A DNA stretch of 64,000 bases from Hugonella massiliensis (GTDB lineage: Bacteria > Actinomycetota > Coriobacteriia > Coriobacteriales > Eggerthellaceae), in contig LN908986.1 in NCBI GenBank assembly GCA_001486445.1, positions 46,182 through 110,181 of the forward strand, read 5' to 3'. The notes under the pieces are model-generated. The model was not told where the DNA came from and searched no databases. It worked only from the letters and a program-made list of their open reading frames with translations. This document shows positions 8,477 to 16,890 of the stretch, piece after piece. The translations under genes and the position numbers were made by a program. How positions within the stretch are numbered: the stretch's first letter is position 1; each line of letters opens with the position of its first letter.

Positions 8477-8878
8477 ATGGTGCAACGAAGAAACACGCGC
8501 CAGCGCACGCTCGTCGCCGAAGCTGTATCGGCGCTCCATACCCACCCGTCCGCCAACGACGTGTACGCCTACGTGCACGAACGCGACCCCCATGTGAGCT
8601 TGGGCACGGTGTATCGCAACCTCAACCTGCTCGCCGAAGAGGGCAAGATCCTCGAAGTGCATACGCCGGGCGGGTCGCACTACGACTTCCGTACCGACGA
8701 CCACGACCATGTGGTGTGCACCCACTGCGGCTCGGTCGCCGACGCCGGCGTGAGCCGCCACCGCTCGATCGACGACGACGTCGAGGTCAACACCGGCTAC
8801 CGGGTCACGGGCCACTTCACCGTCTTCGAAGGCGTCTGCCCGGCTTGCCAGGCCAAACAGGCGGCCCAGGCCTCCTAG
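8477..8878 (+). CDS. Fur-family regulator, PerR/Zur-like
   Basis: 133-residue ferric uptake regulator family protein. It has a winged helix N-terminus (TRQRTLVAEAVSALHTHPSA, SLGTVYRNLNLLAEEGKI) and a C-terminal dimerisation domain with two CxxC zinc pairs (CTHCGS at about 89-92 and CPACQ near the end). The structural Cys4 site and histidine-rich sensing region (HYDFRTDDHDHVVC) favour PerR-like function, but Fur, Zur and PerR cannot be separated by eye. The ATG follows AAGGAGCGAACCC. It is monocistronic and closed by a hairpin at about 8924-8956. Confidence 0.85.
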   Translation: MVQRRNTRQRTLVAEAVSALHTHPSANDVYAYVHERDPHVSLGTVYRNLNLLAEEGKILEVHTPGGSHYDFRTDDHDHVVCTHCGSVADAGVSRHRSIDDDVEVNTGYRVTGHFTVFEGVCPACQAKQAAQAS

Positions 8879-8923
8879 AAGCCGCACGCGTTCGGCACGC
8901 CGGCTCGCCCCGCTACCGCAAGG

Positions 8924-8957
8924 CTCCCCTCTCGCACGCGACAGGGGAGCCTTTCCT
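8924..8957. terminator. Intrinsic terminator hairpin
   Basis: AGGCTCCCCT and AGGGGAGCCT form a stem of about ten pairs around a short loop, followed by TTCCTT on the plus strand. It sits between the converging fur-type gene and the esterase gene and could serve both. Confidence 0.7.
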
Positions 8958-8959
8958 TG

Positions 8960-9763
8960 TTAAACAAGACGTGCGACCGTCCAGGCAATGCCCGCGGCCA
9001 AACGCCCCGTCGGGTCGTTGAAGTGCCCGCCCGGATTCCACACGAAGGCGCTTGCGCGCACCGCGTCGCTTTCCTGCAGCGCAGAGGCAAAGGCTTCGGT
9101 CGCCGCACCCACCTGCGCCATCTGGGCGTTGCGTACCCGGGGCTCCTTCTTCCCCAGGCTCAGGTAGGCGACCGATGCGGCCGGGGCCGCATGATCGCGC
9201 GCCCAGTCCGTCCAGCCGGGAAACCACAGCGAGCCCGAACAGGAGGCAAGCCCCTGGAAGGCGCCCGATTCCAAGAAAGCCCAGGCGGCAAACAGACCCG
9301 CAAGCGAGTAGCCGACAATCGCGCGGGGGCGCGTTCCGCCCGCGCCTTCGATCGCAGGGATACAGGCCTCCCGCAGCCACGCGAGCGTGGCCGGCCCCTC
9401 GCCAGCGAAGGATTCCCCATAGGCGCCCTTGGCTTCGGGCCAAGGGGAAAGCTCGGCATTCCAGTCGCCCGTCTCGCAGGCGACCAGAGTGAAAGCGACA
9501 GACCCCGGACGTGCGGCGGCACCAGCGCCGGACGTTTCGGCGTCTTCGGCAACCGCAGACTGCGCGAGCACCCGCGCTGCGGCCCGGGCGAGTTCTTCAG
9601 CGTCGTCGCCGTGCTCCCTGTCGATGAAAGCGTAGCAGACGGGCGAAGCGGGACCCACGGCGCCCACCTCGACCTGCCCTACCGTACGGCCTTCGATCGT
9701 GCGCGGGGGTGCCGGGCGCAGAGCCATCCCATCGACAGCGGGCATGCCTTCGCGTGCGGTCAT
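8960..9763 (-). CDS. Alpha/beta-hydrolase fold esterase-like protein
   Basis: 267 residues of the esterase D/enterochelin-esterase-like alpha/beta hydrolase group. The nucleophile elbow GYSLAG (in PRAIVGYSLAGLFAAW) supplies the Ser; WNPGGHFNDP near the C-terminus supplies the His. A segment like SGSLWFPGW follows the elbow, as in Fes/IroE-type siderophore esterases, but the substrate is not established. The start ATG at 9761-9763 is two bases after the stop of the HxlR-type regulator on the same strand, so the two form an operon. The N-terminal 20 residues are poorly conserved in character. Confidence 0.75.
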   Translation of the reverse strand: MTAREGMPAVDGMALRPAPPRTIEGRTVGQVEVGAVGPASPVCYAFIDREHGDDAEELARAAARVLAQSAVAEDAETSGAGAAARPGSVAFTLVACETGDWNAELSPWPEAKGAYGESFAGEGPATLAWLREACIPAIEGAGGTRPRAIVGYSLAGLFAAWAFLESGAFQGLASCSGSLWFPGWTDWARDHAAPAASVAYLSLGKKEPRVRNAQMAQVGAATEAFASALQESDAVRASAFVWNPGGHFNDPTGRLAAGIAWTVARLV

Positions 9764-9765
9764 CG

Positions 9766-10122
9766 TTACTCCTTGTTCTGAGCGTGCAGGTAGTCGATAT
9801 AGCCGTTGCCCCAGGTCTCGATGGCGTCGAGCACCGGCTGAAAGCTCTGCCCAACGGCGGTGAGCTCGTATTCGACCCGCGGCGGGATTTCGGGATAGGC
9901 CGTGCGCAGGACGAGCCCCTCCGCTTCGAGGTTCTTCAGCTGGCTCGACAGCGTTGCCTGGGTGATGTCGATGCTGCGCTGCAGCTCGCCGAAACGCTTG
10001 GGGCCGCTTGAAAGCTCGTGGATGATGAGCAGGGCCCATTTGCCCTGGAGCAGCTTCTGCGCGGTGACGAAGGGGCAGACGCCGAAATTCTTTGGAAGAG
10101 GACGCTCGGCCAACGCAGGCAT
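9766..10122 (-). CDS. HxlR-family transcriptional regulator
   Basis: 118-residue single-domain winged helix protein of the HxlR (DUF24) family. It contains CPFVTAQKLLQGKWALLIIH, GPKRFGELQRSI and LEAEGLVLRTAYPEIPPRV, and the conserved N-terminal Cys that is redox- or electrophile-sensing in relatives such as YodB. The ATG at 10120-10122 has AAAGGAGACTT directly upstream. It is first in an operon with the esterase and divergent from the dioxygenase gene, so it probably controls both directions from the AT-rich gap at 10123-10261. Confidence 0.9.
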   Translation of the reverse strand: MPALAERPLPKNFGVCPFVTAQKLLQGKWALLIIHELSSGPKRFGELQRSIDITQATLSSQLKNLEAEGLVLRTAYPEIPPRVEYELTAVGQSFQPVLDAIETWGNGYIDYLHAQNKE

Positions 10123-10151
10123 GAAGTCTCCTTTTCTCAAGTGAAACGTAC

Positions 10152-10218
10152 CTACTAACGGTGAAAATACCGATTGCGTAGTTCTTTTTCACAAAGTATA
10201 ACAGTATTTGTTAGTTGG
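10152..10218. promoter_or_regulatory. Divergent promoter region with candidate HxlR sites
   Basis: The gap between hxlR-type and dioxygenase genes is much more AT-rich than its surroundings. CTACTAACGG at 10152 and TTGTTAGTTG at 10208 form a loose inverted pair (CTAAC and GTTAG) typical in layout of HxlR operators. No clear -35/-10 pair can be asserted. Confidence 0.35.
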
Positions 10219-10261
10219 TTATTTGAAGTAACATGTCTGTTCATACTTTAAGGAGAAGCCC

Positions 10262-11044
10262 ATGACGCAGAAGAGAATGCCCGTCGTCTTCGCCGGACAC
10301 GGCAGCCCCATGCTCGCCCTGGAACACACCGAAGTCACGCGCACGCTGACAAAGCTGGGAACGCGCATCGTCGAAGAATGCGGCACCCCGCGCGCCATTC
10401 TCGCCGTATCGGCTCATTGGTACGCGCCGGGCACCTTCGTGCAGAGCGCTGCGCACCCGCGCCAAGTCTACGACATGTACGGGTTTCCCCATGAGCTCTA
10501 CGAGGTCGACTATCCGGTGGACGGCAGCGCCGAGCTCACGAAAGCCGTGCAGGAAGCGCTGGGCGACCGCGTTGCGATCAACGACAACTGGGGCATCGAC
10601 CACGGTACCTGGACCGTGCTCGTGCATATGTTCCCCAAGGCCGACATCCCCGTCGTGCAGCTTTCGGTCGACCAGGGCGCGGGCGCGCGCGACGCCTACG
10701 AGGTCGGGCGGACGCTCGAAGGCCTGCGCGACCAGGGCTTTTTGATTGTGGCCAGCGGCAACACCGTGCACAACCTGGGCATGGTCGAATGGGACAACGA
10801 AGACGGCACCAAGATGGCGCACCACTTCAACGACGCCGTGGTCGACGCGGTGAAGCACCGCGTCGACGAGGCCGCGATCGCCTACGAAAAGCTGCCCGAC
10901 GCCGCCTATGCCGTGCCCACGCCCGACCACTACCTGCCCCTGCTCTACTGCCTTGGCGCAGCGCCGGGCGAGGAGCCGCGCGTCTTCAACAACGTGTGCA
11001 CTCTGGGCTCGATCGCCATGACGGGCTTCGCCTTCGGCCTGTAG
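10262..11044 (+). CDS. LigB-type extradiol ring-cleavage dioxygenase (YgiD/DODA-like)
   Basis: 260-residue class III extradiol dioxygenase, the YgiD/4,5-DOPA dioxygenase group. Metal and catalytic histidines are visible at H13 (FAGHGSPM), H52 (AVSAHWY), H114 (GIDHGTW) and H170 (SGNTVHNLG). Length matches single-subunit DODA enzymes. The reaction would be Fe- or Zn-dependent catechol ring opening using oxygen; in an anaerobe the protein may instead respond to quinone or catechol stress, consistent with the divergent HxlR regulator (inference). The ATG at 10262 follows TAAGGAGAAGCCC. The following 200 bases to 11244 hold no recognised gene. Confidence 0.88.
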   Translation: MTQKRMPVVFAGHGSPMLALEHTEVTRTLTKLGTRIVEECGTPRAILAVSAHWYAPGTFVQSAAHPRQVYDMYGFPHELYEVDYPVDGSAELTKAVQEALGDRVAINDNWGIDHGTWTVLVHMFPKADIPVVQLSVDQGAGARDAYEVGRTLEGLRDQGFLIVASGNTVHNLGMVEWDNEDGTKMAHHFNDAVVDAVKHRVDEAAIAYEKLPDAAYAVPTPDHYLPLLYCLGAAPGEEPRVFNNVCTLGSIAMTGFAFGL

Positions 11045-11244
11045 CGCAGGGTGGCCGCCCGCGACCGCACAACAAGCCCTGCGCGCACTGCACGAAACGG
11101 TGCCATCTGCCGGTCCAAAGACCGCGTGCTCTCCGATGACGCCCTCGCGCTCGTCCGCGCCCTGAGAAAGGGACGCTAGCCGGGCGCCGCGGCGATACCT
11201 CTTCGGGTGCAGCTCGCCGAGCCCTCCCAGCAGTCGCTCCCCGC

Positions 11245-12276
11245 CTAGAAGAAGAGACGGGCCGCTGCCATCACGAACAGCATGAGCACGACCGAGGCGA
11301 CGAACGCCGCGCCCAGGGCGTTGCGGCCGCGCGAGAGAAGGACGCGAAAGTTGACCGTCATACCCAAGGCGGCCATGGCCATCCCCAAGAGCAGGTAGCT
11401 CGTATTCACCAGGCCGGCGAGGGCGCCTTCGCCCAGGGGAACGAACGTGCCCACCACGCTCGCCGCGAGGAAGCCCACCATGAACCAGGGGATGGGCACG
11501 CGCCCGGCTGCTTGTCCTGCGTCTTCCCCGCCGTGCCGGCGGCGGTACCATAGGCCGATCACCATCGCCGCCGGAGCCAGCAAGAGCACGCGCGAGAGCT
11601 TGGTGATGATCGCCACGTCGAGGCTTTCGGACCCCAGGGCGCTGCCCGCCGCCACCGCATGGGCGATTTCGTGCAGCGACCCTCCCGCCAGGACGCCGAA
11701 CTGCGATGAGCTCAGGCCCAGCAGAGGGCCAAGTGCCACGTCCACCAGGGTGAACACGGTGCCCAGGATCGCGACGACGGCCACGGCGACCACCTTGTTT
11801 TCGGACTGACGCACACGGTCGCGCTCGGTGGCGCCTTCGGGCAGCTGGGAAGAGATGCCCATCACGGCGGCGGCCCCGCAAATGCCGCATCCCGATGCGG
11901 TGAGAATCGCCAAATGGGAATCGACGCCCATCTTGCGCGCCAGCTTGTAGGTGAGCGCGATAGTCCCCGCAACGATCGCGCAGGCGAGCGCGATGGTCCG
12001 TACGCCCGAATCGGCGAGCACGAGCAGGTTGAGGCGGAAGCCCAGAAGGATGATGCCCGCGCGAAGGAACTTGTTGGAGATAAGGGCGATGCCACGGCTA
12101 CCGAAAGCCACCGGGCGCCGCAAGGCCTGCGCCAGCATGCCCAGCAAGAGCGATATCACCATAGCGCCCACCACCTGCAGGTAGGGCAGCTTGGCGAGCA
12201 GGCTGCCCGCAAGCGAGCAGGCGAAGGTGAGCGCAAGCGCCACGAGAAAGCCTTTGGAGAAGACGACTTCTTTCAT
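11245..12276 (-). CDS. YeiH-family putative sulfate/sulfite exporter
   Basis: 343-residue UPF0324/YeiH membrane protein with about ten transmembrane helices. Signature segments are GIILLGFRLNLL, TASGCGICGAAAVMG and GGSLHEIAHAVAAG. Escherichia coli YeiH has been associated with sulfite/sulfate or cysteine-linked stress; transport direction and substrate are not proved for this family. The ATG at 12274-12276 follows GAAAGGACCGTG; a longer in-frame start at 12306 lacks one. It is divergent from a LysR-type regulator, exactly as yeiH and yeiE are paired in enterobacteria. Confidence 0.85.
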   Translation of the reverse strand: MKEVVFSKGFLVALALTFACSLAGSLLAKLPYLQVVGAMVISLLLGMLAQALRRPVAFGSRGIALISNKFLRAGIILLGFRLNLLVLADSGVRTIALACAIVAGTIALTYKLARKMGVDSHLAILTASGCGICGAAAVMGISSQLPEGATERDRVRQSENKVVAVAVVAILGTVFTLVDVALGPLLGLSSSQFGVLAGGSLHEIAHAVAAGSALGSESLDVAIITKLSRVLLLAPAAMVIGLWYRRRHGGEDAGQAAGRVPIPWFMVGFLAASVVGTFVPLGEGALAGLVNTSYLLLGMAMAALGMTVNFRVLLSRGRNALGAAFVASVVLMLFVMAAARLFF

Positions 12277-12323
12277 GCACGGTCCTTTCGATTGAATGCG
12301 GACCAAGTGTAGCGACGTGCGGC

Positions 12324-12375
12324 TATAATCTTTCCCAATAGTATGTTATCGATGCATTAGCATTGCTTATAAGAT
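12324..12375. promoter_or_regulatory. yeiH-lysR divergent promoter and operator region
   Basis: TATAAT lies at 12324-12329 on the plus strand, but no -35 at proper spacing is clear. ATGC-ATTA-GCAT (12352-12363) is a short dyad inside an AT-rich stretch that also contains the palindrome CTTATAAG. This placement next to the lysR start is typical of autoregulated LysR sites. Confidence 0.4.
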
Positions 12376-12384
12376 GAGGCTTCC

Positions 12385-13242
12385 ATGTTCAACCTGCTCG
12401 ACCACCGCCTTGCAACCCTCGCGGTCGTGGCGCGCACGGGATCCTATACCGCTGCCGCCGAAGAGCTCTTCATCAGCCAGCCGGCGGTATCGCAGCACAT
12501 CGCCTCGCTCGCTTCCGAGCTGGGCGTCCGCCTGGTCGAGCGGCGCGGACGCCGCATGGAGCTCACCAGCGCCGCGCTCGAGCTGGTGGGCTACGCCAAC
12601 CGCGCGGGCATCGACGGCACCCGCCTGGTCGAGCGCCTCCAGCAGGGCGCGCCGCAGCCCCTGGCCCTGGGTGCCACCCTGTCGATCAGCCAGTTCCTCC
12701 TGCCGCACTTGATCACGCGGGCGGTGGCCGCCGAGCGGCCCTTCAGCGTACGCGTCCTCAACACGGCGGGCCTGCTCTCCGGCATCGACGAAGGCACGAT
12801 CGACCTCGCCCTCGTCGAGGGAAACTTCGACCGAAGCGCCTACGACTTCATCGACCTGGGCGCCGAGCCCTTCGTCGCGGTGCTGCCCGCAGGCGCCCCG
12901 CAGCCGACCGGTTTCGAGGACCTCCTCGACACCCCGTTGCTCCTGCGCGAGCGCGGGTCGGGCACGCGAGCCATTTTCGAGGACATGCTTTCCGCGCGCG
13001 GGCTCGCCCTGGCCGATTTCCACCATGTCGTCGAAGTAGGCAATCCCGCCACCATCATTGAAATGCTCAGGCAAGGCTGCGGAGCGTCCTTCATGTACCG
13101 CGCGCTCGTGACCGACCAGCTTTCGAACGGCACGCTTTCGGAAGGGCGCGCGGCCTGCCTGCGCTCCGAGCATTTGCTTTCGGCCGTGTATTTGAAGGGG
13201 TCGTCCGACGCCGCCCGCTACCGGGCCTTTCTCGACCTGTAG
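12385..13242 (+). CDS. LysR-family regulator, YeiE/CysB-like
   Basis: 285 residues. The N-terminal helix-turn-helix (LATLAVVARTGSYTAAAEEL, FISQPAVSQHIASL) is canonical LysR; residues about 90-285 form the periplasmic-binding-protein-like effector domain (LSISQFLLPHLI, IDLALVEGNFD, LLLRERGSGTRAIFE). The RERGSGT motif is typical of the CysR/YeiE group that responds to sulfur compounds or small anions. It is divergent from the YeiH exporter and probably activates it. The ATG follows AAGATGAGGCTTCC. Confidence 0.9.
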   Translation: MFNLLDHRLATLAVVARTGSYTAAAEELFISQPAVSQHIASLASELGVRLVERRGRRMELTSAALELVGYANRAGIDGTRLVERLQQGAPQPLALGATLSISQFLLPHLITRAVAAERPFSVRVLNTAGLLSGIDEGTIDLALVEGNFDRSAYDFIDLGAEPFVAVLPAGAPQPTGFEDLLDTPLLLRERGSGTRAIFEDMLSARGLALADFHHVVEVGNPATIIEMLRQGCGASFMYRALVTDQLSNGTLSEGRAACLRSEHLLSAVYLKGSSDAARYRAFLDL

Positions 13243-13267
13243 CGGGCATGCGCCAAGAGGCGGACGC

Positions 13268-13338
13268 GGCAAATAACGCACATTTCCGAACGACTGTTCT
13301 TCAATTCGGCTCATATGCTTCGAAATTGTGCGTTATTT
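13268..13338. repeat. Palindromic element D with flanking 7-bp direct repeats
   Basis: Arms AAATAACGCACATTTC (13271-13286) and GAAATTGTGCGTTATTT (13322-13338) are inverted copies with one bulged base around a 35-nt loop. CGGACGC occurs on both outer sides (13261-13267 and 13339-13345), as a target-site duplication would. The loop edge TTTCCGAACGACT is also found in element A1 at about 22776-22788. It lies between a lysR gene and an amino-acid permease promoter. Confidence 0.75.
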
Positions 13339-13422
13339 CGGACGCAACACCCCGGATGCGTCCTGTGCCGCGCCCCACACGCGCCGGGCAAAAGGCGCAC
13401 CCCCGTTAATTCCCCGCTCGGC

Positions 13423-13453
13423 TTGACACGAAAGCGCCTTCTTGCGGTAGACT
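13423..13453 (+). promoter_or_regulatory. Candidate sigma-70-type promoter of the permease gene
   Basis: TTGACA (13423-13428) and TAGACT (13448-13453) are separated by 19 bases, slightly long. The predicted start would give a leader of about 70 bases before the permease ATG at 13528. Confidence 0.5.
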
Positions 13454-13527
13454 CATGCGCGTACTTTATCACTCTAGTTCGCTAAAGTGCGCGCCGGCAA
13501 TTCGGGCGCGCTGCGGAAGGACACCCC

Positions 13528-15027
13528 ATGGCAGAAGCCCTCGCCCCACAGAAAGGCCAGCTCAAGCGCATGTTTGGTATGCGCGAAGCCGTCACCATCG
13601 CCGCTGGATCGGTAATCGGCGTCGGTCTCTTCACCACCGGCTCCAACGTGGTGGGCGATCTGGGACCCTTCGTGATCTTCGCCACCCTGCTGGCGCTCGC
13701 GGTGAGCGTCTACCCCTCGCTGCTCTATGCCGAGATGGGCGCCGAGTTGCCCTACGCGGGCGGCACCTACCAGTTCGCATCGATGGGCATCGGCCGCTGG
13801 GCAGGGGTCCTCGCAGGCTGGAACTTCATCATCTCCCTCGTGTCGGTGACCGGCGGCGAGGCCCTCGCCTTCAGCTACTACTTCAAGACGATCTTTTTGG
13901 CCCTGGGCATCGACCTGCCCATCGACGACGCCGTGCTTGCCGCGCTCGTGGTGGCCGGCTTCACGATTGTCAACGTCTTCGGCGTGGGGCTTTCGGGCCG
14001 CGTGCAGAACGCGTCGATGTTCTTCTTCTGGGGCGTGGCCCTCATCTGGTTCCTCACGATGATCCCCAACGTGAGCCTGCCCACCTTCATCACCACGCCC
14101 GACTTCATTTCCCAGACCACGCCGCTGTCGTTCTTCGCGGCCATGTGCATGATCTGGTGGTGCTTCGCCGGCTTCGAATCGGCCGTGTCGATGGGCGAGG
14201 AAATCAAGTACCCCCATATCAACATCCCCCGCGCCATGTTCCTCACGCCCTTCGTCGTGTTCGCCGTGAACGCCCTGTTCCAGTGGTTCCTGGTAGGCAT
14301 CACGCCGGTCGACGCGATGGGCGCCCTCTCCGACGCCGACGCGCCCTTCGCCGAAGCCATGATCTCGGCCGGCATCATGGGCTTCCCGCTCATCCTGCTC
14401 TGCATCGGCATCGCCTTCGGCGGCGACTTCTCCACTCTCAACGCCTCGACCGCCACCACGGGCCGCTACCTCTTCGTGATGGCACGCGACGGCGCGGTGC
14501 CCAAAGTGTTCGCGAAAACGAGCAAGCGCTTCAGCACGCCCTATGTGGCCGTCCTCACGCTCGGCGCACTTTCGATCCTTCTGATTCTCACGAACTCACT
14601 CGACTACATCGCCAATCTGTCGCTGTTCGCCGACCTGTTCTACTACGTGATCGGCATCATCGCCGCGCTCTGCCTGCGCCAGCGGTTCCCGCAGATGGCA
14701 CGCGCCTACCGCGCGCCCGCCATCAAGATCGGCGCGCCGGTGAGCGCCGTGATCTACGTGCTCATGATGACCCAGCTCGAGCCCGACGCCTTCACCACGG
14801 GCATCGTGTGGTGCCTGGTCGCGCTCGTCGTGTACGCCATCTGCCGCAAGGTGTACGGAACAGGCGGGGAATTCACGCTCGACTTGGCCGCATCGGGTGC
14901 CAACGACGAACCCGATGACGAAGAGCGGGCCAAAATGGACCGCGAGTACCGCCTGTGGAAGATCGTCGTGGGCGCTGCCTGCGTCCTCGCCCCCGTGCTG
15001 TTTGCCTTCCCCTACCTGCTGGTGTAG
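13528..15027 (+). CDS. APC-superfamily amino-acid permease
   Basis: 499 residues with about 12 to 13 transmembrane helices. The unwound TM1 glycine motif AAGSVIGVGLFTTGSNVVG and the TM6 segment FAGFESAVSMGEEIK are the substrate-binding signatures of amino acid-polyamine-organocation transporters. A cytoplasmic acidic stretch (ANDEPDDEERAKMDREYRL) precedes the last helix. The closest visible type is a general amino-acid or ethanolamine-like APC carrier; the substrate cannot be fixed. The ATG follows GGAAGGACACCCC. The gene is closed by a long imperfect hairpin at 15041-15083. Confidence 0.85.
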   Translation: MAEALAPQKGQLKRMFGMREAVTIAAGSVIGVGLFTTGSNVVGDLGPFVIFATLLALAVSVYPSLLYAEMGAELPYAGGTYQFASMGIGRWAGVLAGWNFIISLVSVTGGEALAFSYYFKTIFLALGIDLPIDDAVLAALVVAGFTIVNVFGVGLSGRVQNASMFFFWGVALIWFLTMIPNVSLPTFITTPDFISQTTPLSFFAAMCMIWWCFAGFESAVSMGEEIKYPHINIPRAMFLTPFVVFAVNALFQWFLVGITPVDAMGALSDADAPFAEAMISAGIMGFPLILLCIGIAFGGDFSTLNASTATTGRYLFVMARDGAVPKVFAKTSKRFSTPYVAVLTLGALSILLILTNSLDYIANLSLFADLFYYVIGIIAALCLRQRFPQMARAYRAPAIKIGAPVSAVIYVLMMTQLEPDAFTTGIVWCLVALVVYAICRKVYGTGGEFTLDLAASGANDEPDDEERAKMDREYRLWKIVVGAACVLAPVLFAFPYLLV

Positions 15028-15040
15028 AAGAGCGCAGCAG

Positions 15041-15083
15041 AGCGGGCAAAGGTGGCGGGCTCACGTGCCGCCTTTGCTCGCTA
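15041..15083. terminator. Long hairpin after the permease gene
   Basis: GCGGGCAAAGGTGGC and GCCGCCTTTGCTCGC pair at 13 of 15 positions with a short loop. There is no T-run, so it is a possible rather than certain terminator. Confidence 0.45.
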
Positions 15084-15087
15084 GCGC

Positions 15088-15405
15088 TTGACGCGCGCGA
15101 CGCGCTTGTCCGCCCGCGCGGGCGCGCGAAATAGGCGAGCAGCAGCGAGCCGCCCAGGGAGTGTGCACTGGGGCACCATGTCCTCGCTCGCCCCCAAGAG
15201 GCGGGCGACGCTTTCCATACAGGCGAAACCCGCCAACGCAAGCACGGTGCCGGCGGCAAGCGTCACGTAGACGATCAATGAGAGCAGGGTGTTGCCCTCC
15301 CCGACCCGCCTCGAGCGAGAGCAGGCCCTCGCGCACCATGCGATGCACGGCGGAGTTGATGGTCTGCTTGCCGTCGAAGCAGCGCATCACGAGCGCACGC
15401 AATCG
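15088..15405 (-). pseudogene. Fossil of a MarR regulator joined to a MATE efflux pump
   Basis: From about 15405 to 15300 one minus-strand frame reads LRALVMRCFDGKQTINSAVH then RMVREGLLSLEAGRG, a MarR-type winged helix core. From about 15300 a different frame reads GEGNTLLSLIVYVTLAAGTV, then LALAGFACMESVARLLGAS and EDMVP, which is the loop between helices of a MATE multidrug transporter (ARLLGASxDM). Everything else of both genes is missing. A large deletion plus frameshifts has therefore fused the two. Many gut anaerobes carry a marR-mate operon, which is the presumed ancestor. Confidence 0.65.
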
Positions 15406-15507
15406 CCATGAGCGTCGCATACAAGGCGGACACGCGAACGGCCGGCGGCGCATCCGCGCGCCAGCCGGCCGTTCGTCTCATGAGGGGTTCGCCCTTTGGC
15501 TTCCGCC

Positions 15508-15924
15508 CTATCCCTTGTTGGAATCATCCTTCTTTTCGAAGGTCATCGAGACATCGCTCTCGCTCAGGGTGAGCTTGCCGTCTTTCAGCGTTGCAGGCAC
15601 CGAATCGCCTTCGACGGTAAAGGTGGCTTCGGTTGCGCTCTTCGCTTCCCAATCGCCCTTCTGGGACTCGCCGAAGAAGGTCAGATTGAAGGTGCCGTCC
15701 TCGTTGACGGTCAAGTCGATCGTCATCCCCAGCGAGTCGAGCATGGCCATGTCGTCGGCGCTCACGGGCTCGCCGTTTTCGGTCATCTCGGTGAGCTTCC
15801 ACTGCCCGATATAGGCTTTCTTGGCATCGGCGCTCGATCCGCTGCAGGCGAACAAGCCCAGGCACAGCAGGGCCAAGGCGCATACCAGGACGATGCGGCC
15901 CGCCATTTTCTTCGTCGTCTCCAT
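15508..15924 (-). CDS. Small lipocalin-like lipoprotein
   Basis: 138 residues with a lipoprotein signal: basic start METTKKMAGR, a hydrophobic core, and the lipobox LGLFAC with the lipidated cysteine at about 27. The mature part (IGQWKLTEMTENGEPVSADD, MTIDLTVNEDGTFNLTF, WEAKSATEATFTVEGD) has the repeated beta-strand pattern of lipocalin-like DUF domains in surface lipoproteins. It would be anchored on the outer face of the membrane. The ATG follows GAAGGGATTCAA. It is followed by no partner gene; the DUF4428 gene lies just upstream on the same strand. Confidence 0.75.
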   Translation of the reverse strand: METTKKMAGRIVLVCALALLCLGLFACSGSSADAKKAYIGQWKLTEMTENGEPVSADDMAMLDSLGMTIDLTVNEDGTFNLTFFGESQKGDWEAKSATEATFTVEGDSVPATLKDGKLTLSESDVSMTFEKKDDSNKG

Positions 15925-15957
15925 TTGAATCCCTTCCTTTCTGTCACCGCACAGGTG

Positions 15958-16692
15958 CTATACGCCCATGGCGCCGCCGCAGTATTCGCAGCGCCCGTTC
16001 GCGTCCGGAATGGTGGTGGCCCCGCAGAAGGGGCAGGTCTGCGCAACCTTGGGCTTGGCCGCCTCGGCTGCGGCGTCGCGCGTCTCCTGTCGCACCGTCG
16101 CGAGGGCCTCGCGGATCTCGCCCGCCTGGCGTTCGGCCTCGCGGAATTCAACCGACGTACGCTCTTCGATGCGACAGTCGTTGATCTTGAAGGTGATCTC
16201 GTCGAAGTAGGGCGTGTTCACATGGATGGTGAGGTACATGTCGTAGTCGACGTCGTAGCGGGGCGGTTCGTAGGAATGCTCGTTACCGTCGTCGTCTCGC
16301 CAGTGCAGCTCGGTGCGCGATTCGCGGATTTCGGTATCGCACCCGGTCACCTGCGAGAAATCGAGCACGTCGGGGTTGGCGTCGCGCCAACGGCCGCCCT
16401 TGGTGACAAGGAAGCGATGGGCGTCCTCGTCGAGCAGGACCTTCGTGTCGTTGCCAAGCGTGCGCGTGACGTTGAACTGCGCGACCCGTTCCTTGTTGGC
16501 CTCGCGCCATGCCAGCTGGTCGGAGATTTCCGCCACCGTCGAATGCCGTCGCTCGCTGAAAAACGGGGAAAGCTTCGACGCGCATTCCTTGCAGAGGTTT
16601 CCGTCCTCGAGCTTGCGATTGCCCAACAGCCCGATTTCGCCGCCGCAGATGGCACACGTCTTCTTTTCGAACATTTTCCCGAACAGGCCCAT
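15958..16692 (-). CDS. DUF4428 zinc-ribbon protein
   Basis: 244 residues. The N-terminus is a DUF4428 domain (CAICGGEIGLLGNRKLEDGN, CKECASKLSPFFSERRHST). The middle (about 70-190) is an unnamed beta-rich domain, followed by a charged helical stretch (about 190-215). The C-terminus is a second zinc ribbon (CPFCGATTIPDANGRCEYCG). Such proteins accompany SPFH and virion-core-like proteins in gut actinobacteria and Firmicutes, and one of those lies at 21070. Function unknown. The start at 16690-16692 fits the conserved N-terminus MGLFGKMFEKKTCAICGG. Confidence 0.75.
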   Translation of the reverse strand: MGLFGKMFEKKTCAICGGEIGLLGNRKLEDGNLCKECASKLSPFFSERRHSTVAEISDQLAWREANKERVAQFNVTRTLGNDTKVLLDEDAHRFLVTKGGRWRDANPDVLDFSQVTGCDTEIRESRTELHWRDDDGNEHSYEPPRYDVDYDMYLTIHVNTPYFDEITFKINDCRIEERTSVEFREAERQAGEIREALATVRQETRDAAAEAAKPKVAQTCPFCGATTIPDANGRCEYCGGAMGV

Positions 16693-16890
16693 CGTCGACC
16701 CCCTTGCCTCAAAGGTTGCTTCCTACGTTTATTGTGGCGAAAGGGGCCCATCGCCAGAAGCCACCTGCGTCCCATTTAGCGGCTCTGCAGCGCGCCATGC
16801 GGCTCGACTGGGTCCGCTGCGGGAGCAAGCGAACCGCACACGCGGGTGCCACCGCCAGCGCGAGCGCATGCGGCGCCCGTACGCGGGCGA

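Noticed and set aside
11090-11179. Possible remnant reading KDRVLSDDALALVRALRKGR before a stop
   Set aside because: It looks like a C-terminal gene tail, but no family could be assigned and no upstream part is present, so it is not reported as a gene.
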